From an uncultured Spirochaetaceae bacterium (GTDB lineage: Bacteria; Spirochaetota; Spirochaetia; Sphaerochaetales; Sphaerochaetaceae): 64,000 nt of DNA. The stretch is from positions 1 through 64,000 of the forward strand of contig CALXKZ010000053.1 in assembly GCA_944389065.1 (NCBI GenBank), written 5' to 3'. Shown here piece after piece: positions 44,786 to 52,213 of the stretch (position 1 is its first letter; every line of letters begins with the position of its first letter). The position numbers and the translations under genes are program-made. A model generated the notes under the pieces. The model was not told the origin of the DNA. It was given only the letters and a program-made list of their open reading frames with translations, and searched no databases.

Positions 44786-45922
44786 AAGATACTGCTGGGA
44801 AAACGATACAGGATGCCTGTTCTCCTGCAGAGTCTTCTCAAGATATGCCGTATCAAGACCGAGATCATAGGAGAGTTTCACAAGAAGGGACTCTCCTATC
44901 ATATTCTGCTCACAGAACAGATAGGCTATAGCCTTCTCCGCAAGGTGGGACGGGAGGACAGAATTCATATAGATATCCCGATCCGGATCGCTCTCATAGC
45001 TTTTCTCAAGGCTTCTGTAAAGAAGTGATCCACTAGGCTTTTCATTCAGCAGGCTGAGTTCTTTTATCAGGCTTTCAGGATTTCCTTTTCCAGCCTCCTC
45101 TCCCATTGGTTTCAGAGTGAAGAACGTATATTCTTTCCCCGGAAGATAGTGATGCCTATCGCATCGTGCTGCATAATCAGGCTCAAGAGAACTGTTATGC
45201 TGCTTATCCCCTCCTATTATTATCAGAGGATCAAAATAAAGAGCAGGGCATTCCTGACCATCGACATTATAGTATCTGTATGTATAGAATGCCGGCGAAA
45301 GGCAGTCCGCATGTTCGCAATATGCAGTCAGAGGAAGAACATCCGTTGCCATATCGAGAATCAGACGGGCCGTTGAATTGAAGAATTCCTTGCGGAAATT
45401 CAGCATCAATGTCGGGAAAACGAACATACAGCCGCGTTCTATCGAGTAGTTTCTTGCAACGTACGCAATACGCTCATCGAAGAAAGATGCCTCGTCGACA
45501 ATATACGTACCGATTTCAGGATTGTCCTTTATAACCTGCTCCAATCCAAATGAGTCGCTTATCTTAGCGATATTATTACCGCATCTTACATATCCAGAAC
45601 GATATGCAAGAGCATCCTCCGGATAATCCTGGAAGCGGATATCATCGGATGCATATCGGATAAAGAAAACCTTTCTCCTATCAGCGATGCCTGTAGATGT
45701 CATCGAACTGACGCTCTCGCTCTTTTTAAGAGCTACCGAGGCATCTCTCCAGATCCGTGCAGCCATCTCAGTCTTCCCTGCTCCCATAGGTCCTATCAGA
45801 AGGACTCTGCGCCCGGGAGTCGTAAAATCAAAATGGGTAACGGTTTCATGGACGTCAAGCGCAGGAAAGCCCAATGACTTCAGGAAGTCCTCGCCTGAAC
45901 TCAGATTCTCAATTTTGGGCAT
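44780..45922 (-). CDS. Enlarged thymidine kinase-like protein
   Basis: 380 residues against about 190-220 for normal TK1-type kinases. The P-loop '[14 protein letters not shown]' (about residues 41-54), the Walker B '[10 protein letters not shown]' (about 150, like DEAQFF) and the zinc/lasso region 'CEHADC...' through '[12 protein letters not shown]...[13 protein letters not shown]' (about 208-270) match thymidine kinase. Extra parts are about 35 residues before the P-loop, an insert after it, and a C-terminal region of about 110 residues of no known family. It overlaps deoC by 14 bases, and deoC also belongs to deoxynucleoside metabolism, which supports salvage of thymidine. Whether it still phosphorylates thymidine is unproven. 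Confidence 0.78.
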   Translation of the reverse strand: MPKIENLSSGEDFLKSLGFPALDVHETVTHFDFTTPGRRVLLIGPMGAGKTEMAARIWRDASVALKKSESVSSMTSTGIADRRKVFFIRYASDDIRFQDYPEDALAYRSGYVRCGNNIAKISDSFGLEQVIKDNPEIGTYIVDEASFFDERIAYVARNYSIERGCMFVFPTLMLNFRKEFFNSTARLILDMATDVLPLTAYCEHADCLSPAFYTYRYYNVDGQECPALYFDPLIIIGGDKQHNSSLEPDYAARCDRHHYLPGKEYTFFTLKPMGEEAGKGNPESLIKELSLLNEKPSGSLLYRSLEKSYESDPDRDIYMNSVLPSHLAEKAIAYLFCEQNMIGESLLVKLSYDLGLDTAYLEKTLQENRHPVSFSQQYLL

Positions 45923-46568
45923 TTTCTTCCTTCACTATTGCAATGCCGGCACTGGCTCCGATACGGTCAGCACCTGCATCTATCATTGCTTTTGCATCCT
46001 TATAATTCCGGATACCGCCAGAAGCTTTCACCTTCAGGCCGTAAGAAGAGACCGCGGCTTTCATCAATGCGACATCATGAACGGTTGCTCCCCCTGAAGA
46101 GAATCCTGTGCTAGTCTTGACAAAATCAGCACCGGCAGAGGCAGCTGCCAGGCAGGCAGCTCTCTTCTCATCATCGGTAAGAAGACACGTCTCGATAATC
46201 ACCTTAAGCGTCTTTCCTTTCACCGCTTCCCTTACTTCTCTTATATCCTCCTGGACTTCTTCAGCCATCCCGGATTTAAGCATTCCGATATTCATCACCA
46301 TGTCTATTTCATCGGCGCCGTTCCGCACTGCATCAGCAGCTTCTGCCGCCTTTGCCTTGCTGGAGGCTGTTCCAAGCGGAAAACCAACAACAGTACAGAC
46401 TTTCACATCTGTTCCCGCTAAAAGCCCAGAAGCAAGCGGAACCCAGCAGGAATTCACGCAAACAGATGCAAATCCGTTATGGAATGCCTCACTGCAGAGC
46501 TTTTCTATATCCTCTTTTCTGGCATCTGCCTTCAGAAGAGTGTGATCGATATATTTTGCAATAGCCAT
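45909..46568 (-). CDS. deoC: Deoxyribose-phosphate aldolase
   Basis: 219-residue class I aldolase that splits 2-deoxyribose 5-phosphate to glyceraldehyde 3-phosphate and acetaldehyde. '[11 protein letters not shown]' (residues 6-16), '[20 protein letters not shown]', the Schiff-base Lys in '[17 protein letters not shown]' (about 151) and the second Lys in '[11 protein letters not shown]' (about 180) are all present. AGGAGG precedes the ATG. Operon with the thymidine kinase-like gene. Confidence 0.96.
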   Translation of the reverse strand: MAIAKYIDHTLLKADARKEDIEKLCSEAFHNGFASVCVNSCWVPLASGLLAGTDVKVCTVVGFPLGTASSKAKAAEAADAVRNGADEIDMVMNIGMLKSGMAEEVQEDIREVREAVKGKTLKVIIETCLLTDDEKRAACLAAASAGADFVKTSTGFSSGGATVHDVALMKAAVSSYGLKVKASGGIRNYKDAKAMIDAGADRIGASAGIAIVKEENAQN

Positions 46569-46607
46569 ACAAGCCTCCTGAATGAATCTAAGCGAAAAAC
46601 GATGAAG

Positions 46608-47582
46608 CTACAATAGCCTGCCAAGCTTCGCATCCATCGTTCCTTCTCTGAAAGGATATAGATTGATGCCTTTGCCATATTGCTCAAGCATAATGGCCAT
46701 GGCAATCTCATCATCATTCATTTCCACAGGATAATAAGGATTCACAAATACCGTTTTCCCGCCAGCAGATACATGGGAAAGTGAAAGAGAACCGTTCCCG
46801 GAAGCAGTATCCCGATGGAAGATGAAAGGCAGGAATAGCGGATAACCTGCTTTATCAACGGTCCTTACTCCATCCTCTGTAATCACAAAAGATCTCCCGC
46901 GTATCTCAAAATGCCTTCCATAGAGATATGAATGATACTGATTGGAAGAGAAATCATGGATGAAGAGAGCATCTCCAAGTCTCATCATCCTTGCTTTCCT
47001 TTCATACTCTTCCGTCTTCCCTCCCCTGTCCATTCCAGATCGAGATCCAGTCTTTACCATTCTTGAAGAAAAGGACATTGAATGGATCTCCTCCGGCATA
47101 CGGAATCCTGTTCCGAGAATCCTGCGTGCAACCGCTGCAGAGTGATGATTATGAAGCCCTGAAAGATACAGCTGATCAGGTTTGTCATCGATGCTGGAAA
47201 GAAATCCGGAGACCGCTGAGAAAAGAGGTGTATGCATATACTGTTCCATCACAAGGCCATCATACATAGATAATTCTTCAAGCTCTTCATCTGTCAGTGG
47301 CAGAAATGAGGTCTCTGAAATCAGCTTCTCCCCTCTTTCATGAAGAAATCGGAGAATCTGCAGAAATCCTTCCTTTCCGGATGCGATGATTACAGCATCA
47401 TGATCAAAGGAAAGCGCTGCATCAAGATCAGAAAAGGCATTGAATCCCTCTTTTCTGATCTCCTCTTCTCTTTTCTCTGAGCGTGTATAAACAGAAACAA
47501 TATTCAGGATATCAGGGAGCTTTATTGATATCCTCATATAAAAATGCGCTCTCCATCCAGTTCCAAGCAGTACAGCTTTCAT
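46608..47582 (-). CDS. Gfo/Idh/MocA-like protein lacking the EKP motif
   Basis: 324 residues. The Rossmann start 'MKAVLLGTGWRAHFYMRI' and the strand 'DAVIIASGKEGF' fit the Gfo/Idh/MocA N-terminal domain. At the place of the catalytic EKP the sequence reads 'LISETSFLPLT', without the Lys. The middle has 'QYMHTPLFSAV' and 'LHNHHSAAVARRIL', resembling the usual His region. It may be a divergent or non-catalytic member. It lies 39 bases upstream of deoC on the same strand. Function unknown. Confidence 0.7.
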   Translation of the reverse strand: MKAVLLGTGWRAHFYMRISIKLPDILNIVSVYTRSEKREEEIRKEGFNAFSDLDAALSFDHDAVIIASGKEGFLQILRFLHERGEKLISETSFLPLTDEELEELSMYDGLVMEQYMHTPLFSAVSGFLSSIDDKPDQLYLSGLHNHHSAAVARRILGTGFRMPEEIHSMSFSSRMVKTGSRSGMDRGGKTEEYERKARMMRLGDALFIHDFSSNQYHSYLYGRHFEIRGRSFVITEDGVRTVDKAGYPLFLPFIFHRDTASGNGSLSLSHVSAGGKTVFVNPYYPVEMNDDEIAMAIMLEQYGKGINLYPFREGTMDAKLGRLL

Positions 47583-47678
47583 ACCATGATTGTCCTACGG
47601 AAACAGAACGTATGCAAACATATTGATATGATTCCTCCGGCATTGGCTTAATCGGATTATTATCGTAATCTTCTCTGT

Positions 47679-48626
47679 ATGGTACTTAATTTCTTCGCAG
47701 AATTCTTTACATGGATCATGCTCTTCGTGATTCTTCTGAATATATCGCAGAGGAAGATTCCCCATTCAGATGGGAAAAGGAAGGCAACTCTGCTTCTTGC
47801 GGTGCTGTTCCTTGCTGTCTATGTCATCCTCGTCCTTCGTCTGCAGTGGAATCTGCCTTCATGGACAGAATGGATATTCATCGCCATCATGATTGCCGTG
47901 ATTGCAGTATTCAGAAAGATATTCTGGCCTTTCAGACTGCACTGTGCCAAATGCGGCAAACGTCTTGATTTCAATCATATCATCGGCTATGACGAGAATC
48001 TCTGCCAGAACTGCTTCTTTGAAAAGTATCCCGAAGAAGCTGAAAAGGAAAAAGCCAAGACAATGTCTCCCGAAGAGAAAAGAGAGAGAAGCTTTGTAGA
48101 AGCTGATTCCGTTGATGATATCGACTGGGACAGCTGGGAGCCTACAGAGACCTGCGTGCTCACATACGTCACAGACGGAAGCAGGATCCTGATGATTGAG
48201 AAGAAAAGAGGGCTCGGAAGCGGATACATAAATGCTCCGGGAGGGCATATAGAGCTGGAGGAGACAAAAACAGAAGCGGCAATAAGGGAAACCAGGGAAG
48301 AGACAGGCCTTGATGTAACAGACCTTGAAGAAAGAGGAATCCTGCGCTTTCAGTTCAAAGATGGACTGAGAATGCTTGGCTATGTATTCTTCACATCCTC
48401 CTATTCCGGCACCCTGATCGAGGAATGCGATGAAACACGTCCTTTCTGGGCAGAGATCGCTGATCTGGATTATTCCATGATGTGGGAAGATGACAGGCTA
48501 TGGCTTCCAATGGCTCTTGAAGGAAAGAACTTCGATGGCCGATTCATCTTTGATGACAGAATCATGGTTGATAGCCGTGTTGTGGAAACAGAGCCTGAAG
48601 AGCCGGTGCTGTTTGATGAGGATTAA
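47679..48626 (+). CDS. Membrane-anchored Nudix hydrolase with zinc-ribbon-like linker
   Basis: 315 residues. Three hydrophobic helices (about 1-20, 36-55, 62-80) are followed by a CxxC-17-CxxC pair ('CAKCGKR ... LCQNC', about 90-115). Next comes an acidic linker, then a MTH1-like Nudix domain with the complete box 'GGHIELEETKTEAAIRETREETGL' read in two parts (GHIELEE, RETREETGL; about 189-212). MTH1-type members clean oxidised purine nucleotides. The N-terminal membrane and Cys-pair region is unusual for this group. No ribosome-binding site is clear at ATG 47679. It overlaps the aldo/keto reductase gene. Confidence 0.83.
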   Translation: MVLNFFAEFFTWIMLFVILLNISQRKIPHSDGKRKATLLLAVLFLAVYVILVLRLQWNLPSWTEWIFIAIMIAVIAVFRKIFWPFRLHCAKCGKRLDFNHIIGYDENLCQNCFFEKYPEEAEKEKAKTMSPEEKRERSFVEADSVDDIDWDSWEPTETCVLTYVTDGSRILMIEKKRGLGSGYINAPGGHIELEETKTEAAIRETREETGLDVTDLEERGILRFQFKDGLRMLGYVFFTSSYSGTLIEECDETRPFWAEIADLDYSMMWEDDRLWLPMALEGKNFDGRFIFDDRIMVDSRVVETEPEEPVLFDED

Positions 48627-49473
48627 TCGGTCTATAGCCATGCTCGGGCTGTGGAATCTTGGCGAAGGAAAATTCCATGCCAAGCTTGCAGCCAAGGACG
48701 GAAGAGCTCTGATAAAAGCTGCATACAGACTGGGTATCAGGGATTTCAGTTCCGCTTACAGCTATAATGAAGCTGATAGCATCCTCGCATCAGCCATGCA
48801 TGAGCTTCATGCCGATGACTGGAGAATCTACACCAAGGCAATGCCTGTTCCAACGCTTAAGAGAAAAACAGAGACGATGCTCAGACGCCTTGGAAGGGAT
48901 TTCCTGGATGTCCTGATGCTTCACTGGCCCGCTGATGATGAAAATCTGTACAGAAGCATGAAGGATCTTGAGAGCATTGCCGCCGCAGGGAAGGTAAAGG
49001 CAATCGGTGTCAGCAACTTTCCTCTCAATCTGCTGCAGAAACTGAGCCATGATTTCGATATCAGCTACCATGAACGTCCGTTGTCCCTCATATGGAAGAA
49101 GGACTGGGCTGAAGAGAAGCAGCTCCAGATAAAGACATTGGCCTACGCTCCTCTTGGCATGGGACTGCTTTCCGGAAAATATCATTCCATTGATAATATC
49201 AAGGATAGCAGAAAAGACATTGAGGCTGCATCCTCTCCCGCATTGTATAAGCTCGTAGATTTTATTTCAGGGCCTGAAGAAGCGCTTTCATGGGTATATG
49301 GGGAAGAACCCTATGGGGTCATTTCAGGTTTCTCATCAGAAAAAGAGCTGAAAGTTCTTTCTGCTGTGCATGAAATACCTCAGGATCGAAGGAAAATGCT
49401 TAAGATGCTATCAGATGATATCGAGGCATCATTTTCCTGTGATAACATATTCTCTCATAACTGGAGGCGGTGA
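48616..49473 (+). CDS. Aldo/keto reductase
   Basis: 285 residues from ATG 48616, which overlaps the Nudix stop by 11 bases; the frame is open further upstream but without AKR similarity. The catalytic tetrad is recognisable: Asp and Tyr in 'IRDFSSAYSYNEAD', Lys in 'IYTKAMPVP', His in 'VLMLHWPADD'. 'KVKAIGVSNFPLNLL' and 'LAYAPLGMGLLSGKY' are typical later strands. NADPH-dependent carbonyl reduction is expected; substrate unknown. The stop overlaps the yigZ start as TGATG. Confidence 0.85.
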   Translation: MRINRSIAMLGLWNLGEGKFHAKLAAKDGRALIKAAYRLGIRDFSSAYSYNEADSILASAMHELHADDWRIYTKAMPVPTLKRKTETMLRRLGRDFLDVLMLHWPADDENLYRSMKDLESIAAAGKVKAIGVSNFPLNLLQKLSHDFDISYHERPLSLIWKKDWAEEKQLQIKTLAYAPLGMGLLSGKYHSIDNIKDSRKDIEAASSPALYKLVDFISGPEEALSWVYGEEPYGVISGFSSEKELKVLSAVHEIPQDRRKMLKMLSDDIEASFSCDNIFSHNWRR

Positions 49474-50069
49474 TGCGTATACTTACAGAAAGAGCCGAGG
49501 CTGAGATCGAGGTAAAGAAATCAAGGTTCATTTCGATTGCCCTGCCAGTGAGGACACAGGAAGATGTGAAGAATGCCGTCATCAGCATCAGAAAAGAGCA
49601 TCCAGGAGCAAATCATGTTGTACATGCGGCTGTAATAGGCAAAGCCGGAACGGAATATTCCCTCTCCGATGACAGAGAACCGAAGAATACTGCAGGCCGC
49701 CCGGCTCTTGAAGTACTGAAAGGCTCTGGGATAACAAATATTGCTGTATGCATAGTAAGATACTTCGGAGGCACCCTCCTTGGCACCGGAGGTCTGGTCA
49801 AAGCGTATGGAGAGAGCGTCAAGGAGGTCCTGAAGGCTGTAAAAACGGAAGAGCTCATTGAAAAGACCTCTTTCCGTATCGTCATGCCTTATAACTCCTA
49901 TACCCTTATCAAAAGAGTCTTTGAAAACAACGGGGCTGTCGTCAAGGAGGAAGCTTTTGCTGATACGATCACCATTGAAGGCCTGCTGCCTTCTTCCTCG
50001 GCAGAATCCTTCAGCAAGGCAGTGGAAGATATAGGACAGGGACGCATTCTGCTTGAATTCAGTATTTAG
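49473..50069 (+). CDS. yigZ: YigZ/IMPACT-family protein
   Basis: 198 residues. N-terminal 'EVKKSRFISIALPVRTQEDV', then 'GANHVVHAAVIG', 'SDDREPKNTAGRPALEVL' and 'CIVRYFGGTLLGTGGLVKAYGESV' are the UPF0029/IMPACT signatures. The C-terminal about 60 residues are the DUF1949 domain. GGAGG 6 bases upstream selects ATG 49473. Role in bacteria is unclear; the eukaryotic relative IMPACT acts in translation control. The 3' end overlaps the convergent peptidase gene by 11 bases. Confidence 0.93.
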   Translation: MRILTERAEAEIEVKKSRFISIALPVRTQEDVKNAVISIRKEHPGANHVVHAAVIGKAGTEYSLSDDREPKNTAGRPALEVLKGSGITNIAVCIVRYFGGTLLGTGGLVKAYGESVKEVLKAVKTEELIEKTSFRIVMPYNSYTLIKRVFENNGAVVKEEAFADTITIEGLLPSSSAESFSKAVEDIGQGRILLEFSI

Positions 50070-51429
50070 AGATCCTATAGTGCTTAGTGCCGTCAAGATA
50101 ATTCATCTGAGGTGATTTCCTCTCTTCCTCTTCCCTCTCAGAGACCAGCTTTATTGCAACTGAGATAGCTTCTGATATTGCCTCCTCAGATACCTTATCA
50201 GGGGTGTCATCCAATGAATGAGAAGGATTTTCCGTACCTGGAGCCATCGATGTGACAGTTACCGCGTTTAAACCAAGCACAGCTGCGGATACAGCATCTG
50301 TCTCCCCTCCAAGAAAACCGATTTTGCCAACCCCTATATGATATCCCATGGCAGAAGCAATGCGGGAGCATCTGGAAGCAAGGGAAAATGAGAGAGGGAT
50401 CAACCCATTTCCATCCTTTGCGAGGAACACAAGATCTTCTTCCCTGTATATGCCATCGAAATTGATGACATATGTATTTTCCGAAAATAGATGCTGATGG
50501 CTTCTGAACCAGCCACAGCTTCCTGCAGTCCCGCACTCCTCACCATCAAAAGAAGCAAAAACAAGCCTTGTCGAAGAAAGCCTGCTGCCCTCATCACTCT
50601 TTCTGGAATAGAAATGGAGCAATGTGGTTACAATGGACAGACCGGAAGCATTATCACCTGCCCCTGGAGAGAATCTCCCGGAAAATGATCTGCAATAGAA
50701 AATCACTGCGGCAGAAGGGATAAGCAGAATAATCGCCAGGATCATCACAGGCAGAGAAGGAAGTCCGAACAGCCTTCCCTGAAAAAGGTTGATCACCACG
50801 CTGCAAAGGGCCACAGAAGTCAATGCAGCATAGGATATGGTAAGAGGAATGGCAGAAGAGATAAATCCCCTTGCTCCTGTCCCTTTTTCCCTTATTTCAG
50901 CACTGTCGTGATGAGAGGTGAAGATGACTGTATTCTTTACCTCTCCTTCAGGCTCGATCACAGCATGGACATTATAGGCCTCGGATGTTACGAAGAACTT
51001 TGCGAATCGATTCGGTTTCTTCCTCAGTCCATTGATAAGCTGCATAATGTAGAAAACGGAAACAATCAGAGCTGCAAATGGAACTCCGATAATACAGAGA
51101 ATAGAAACAGCAGATGCGGATACAGCAGCAACTACAGCCATTTCCTTATAGAAGTGAGGCGCGATGCGCAGCGTTGTTATTACAGCATCGTCCCCCGCAT
51201 ATTCATGGAATATGGAGAAAATCCTTCTTGCTGCTTTCTTTGATCCTTCACTTGCCGCCCCTCTTTCAGGATTATCTTCTGTAAAGGAACGCATGAAAGC
51301 CATTGCCTCATCTGAAAGACGTATTGGAGGCGCTTCCTCGCGCTGCTCCTCCTCTGCCTTTCTGTTTCCAGCTCTGATCCGTGACAAGGCATCTTTCAGA
51401 CGTTCTCTGAAGCTACTGAAATTTCCCAT
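50059..51429 (-). CDS. M28-family zinc peptidase with membrane helices
   Basis: 456 residues. A charged N-terminal about 100 residues is followed by two hydrophobic helices (about 95-135), the first half of an M28 fold, another pair of helices (about 195-250), then the rest of the fold. Zinc ligands are visible: His/Asp in 'FTSHHDSAEIR', bridging Asp in 'GAGDNASGLS', general base Glu-Glu in 'FDGEECG', Asp in 'INFDGIY' and His in 'PSHSLDDTP'. Probably a membrane-bound aminopeptidase-type enzyme. Monocistronic, minus strand, next to the tRNA promoter. Confidence 0.85.
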   Translation of the reverse strand: MGNFSSFRERLKDALSRIRAGNRKAEEEQREEAPPIRLSDEAMAFMRSFTEDNPERGAASEGSKKAARRIFSIFHEYAGDDAVITTLRIAPHFYKEMAVVAAVSASAVSILCIIGVPFAALIVSVFYIMQLINGLRKKPNRFAKFFVTSEAYNVHAVIEPEGEVKNTVIFTSHHDSAEIREKGTGARGFISSAIPLTISYAALTSVALCSVVINLFQGRLFGLPSLPVMILAIILLIPSAAVIFYCRSFSGRFSPGAGDNASGLSIVTTLLHFYSRKSDEGSRLSSTRLVFASFDGEECGTAGSCGWFRSHQHLFSENTYVINFDGIYREEDLVFLAKDGNGLIPLSFSLASRCSRIASAMGYHIGVGKIGFLGGETDAVSAAVLGLNAVTVTSMAPGTENPSHSLDDTPDKVSEEAISEAISVAIKLVSEREEEERKSPQMNYLDGTKHYRISKY

Positions 51430-51470
51430 AGCCGTAATATATCAAAAATCATGGACACTAAACAGTGTTA

Positions 51471-51499
51471 TTGACACAAAGAGATATGAATAGTATTAT
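51471..51499 (+). promoter_or_regulatory. Strong promoter of the tRNA cluster
   Basis: TTGACA (51471-51476), exactly 17 bases, then TATTAT (51494-51499), 13 bases before the first tRNA. Near-consensus sigma-70 type. Confidence 0.85.
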
Positions 51500-51512
51500 T
51501 CAGACCTTGACT

Positions 51513-51597
51513 GGAGAGATGTCCGAGTGGTCGATGGTGGCAGTCTTGAAAACTGCTGAGGCGAAAGTCTCCGGGGGTTCGAATCCCTCTCTCTCCG
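51513..51597 (+). tRNA. tRNA-Ser (anticodon TGA)
   Basis: GGAGAGA acceptor arm pairs with TCTCTCC, discriminator G. Anticodon stem CAGT-region with loop CTTGAAA gives TGA. A long variable arm, as in all Ser tRNAs, and the GGTTCGAATCC T arm are present. The 3' CCA is not encoded. Confidence 0.95.
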
Positions 51598-51611
51598 ATA
51601 GAAAAAGAAAT

Positions 51612-51701
51612 GGAGAGGTGCGAGAGAGGCCGAATCGGGCTCCCTGCTAAGGAGTTGACCTGGCAAACCCGGGTCCGGGGGTTCGAATCCCCCCCTCTCC
51701 G
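51612..51701 (+). tRNA. tRNA-Ser (anticodon GCT)
   Basis: Acceptor GGAGAGG pairs with CCTCTCC, discriminator G. Anticodon loop CTGCTAA gives GCT. Long variable arm, T arm GGGGGTTCGAATCCCCC. A T7 run follows directly (51702-51708). No encoded CCA. Confidence 0.95.
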
Positions 51702-51786
51702 TTTTTTTCTGCCAGCGTTTGGCATTAGGCAGCAGATACTTGCTTATGTTCTTCTGTTGTGATAAATTGACAACCGCTGAAATTCT

Positions 51787-51860
51787 GAGACTATAGCTCA
51801 GCTGGATAGAGCATCAGTTTGCGGAACTGAGGGTCGGAGGTTCGAATCCTCTTAGTCTCG
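51787..51860 (+). tRNA. tRNA-Arg (anticodon GCG)
   Basis: Acceptor GAGACTA pairs with TAGTCTC, discriminator G. D stem GCTC/GAGC, anticodon stem TCAGT/ACTGA with loop TTGCGGA giving GCG, T stem GGAGG/CCTCT. It reads Arg codons CGC and CGU. Most bacteria use the ACG anticodon (edited to ICG) for these, so GCG is unusual. No CCA encoded. Confidence 0.9.
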
Positions 51861-51865
51861 TACAA

Positions 51866-51953
51866 GGAGAGATGTCCGAGTGGTCGAAGGAGCCGGACTC
51901 GAAATCCGGTGTAGTGCTCTGCATTACCGTGGGTTCGAATCCCACTCTCTCCG
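51866..51953 (+). tRNA. tRNA-Ser (anticodon CGA)
   Basis: Acceptor GGAGAGA/TCTCTCC, anticodon stem CCGGA/TCCGG with loop CTCGAAA giving CGA, long variable arm, T arm GTGGGTTCGAATCCCAC. It starts 5 bases after tRNA-Arg. No encoded CCA. Confidence 0.95.
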
Positions 51954-51969
51954 AAAACTCAGAGTCCCT

Positions 51970-52055
51970 GGAGAGGTGTCCGAGTGGTCGAAGGTGCACG
52001 ATTGGAAGTCGTGTATGGTCAAAAGCCATCGGGGGTTCGAATCCCCCCCTCTCCG
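51970..52055 (+). tRNA. tRNA-Ser (anticodon GGA)
   Basis: Acceptor GGAGAGG/CCTCTCC, anticodon stem CACGA/TCGTG with loop TTGGAAG giving GGA, long variable arm, T arm GGGGGTTCGAATCCCCC. It completes the four Ser isoacceptors in this cluster. No encoded CCA. Confidence 0.95.
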
Positions 52056-52060
52056 CTATC

Positions 52061-52165
52061 AGCAGCAGATACCTGGCAATGAACGCCGCCCAACCCCGTC
52101 AGGGCAGGAATGCAGCAGCGGTAAGCGGAATGTTTATGTGACCGGGACCATTTGCTGCTGTTTTC
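52061..52165 (+). ncRNA. ffs: Signal recognition particle RNA (4.5S type)
   Basis: Contains the conserved SRP domain IV sequence GTCAGGGCAGGAATGCAGCAG read as two parts (GTCAGG..., GGAA...AGCAG; about 52098-52118). The ends pair as AGCAGCA (52061-52067) with TGCTGCT (52153-52159), giving one long hairpin of about 100 nt, followed by GTTTTCTTTTC as terminator. Its position right before dnaX-ybaB-recR is a common bacterial order. Confidence 0.92.
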
Positions 52166-52213
52166 TTTTCCTGCAAGCCTATTCGATGGTATAATCACGG
52201 CCACGGAGGGAAT

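Noticed and set aside
51767..51772. TTGACA just before tRNA-Arg as a -35 element
   Set aside because: It lies only 15 bases before the tRNA 5' end, so the -10 would fall inside the tRNA.
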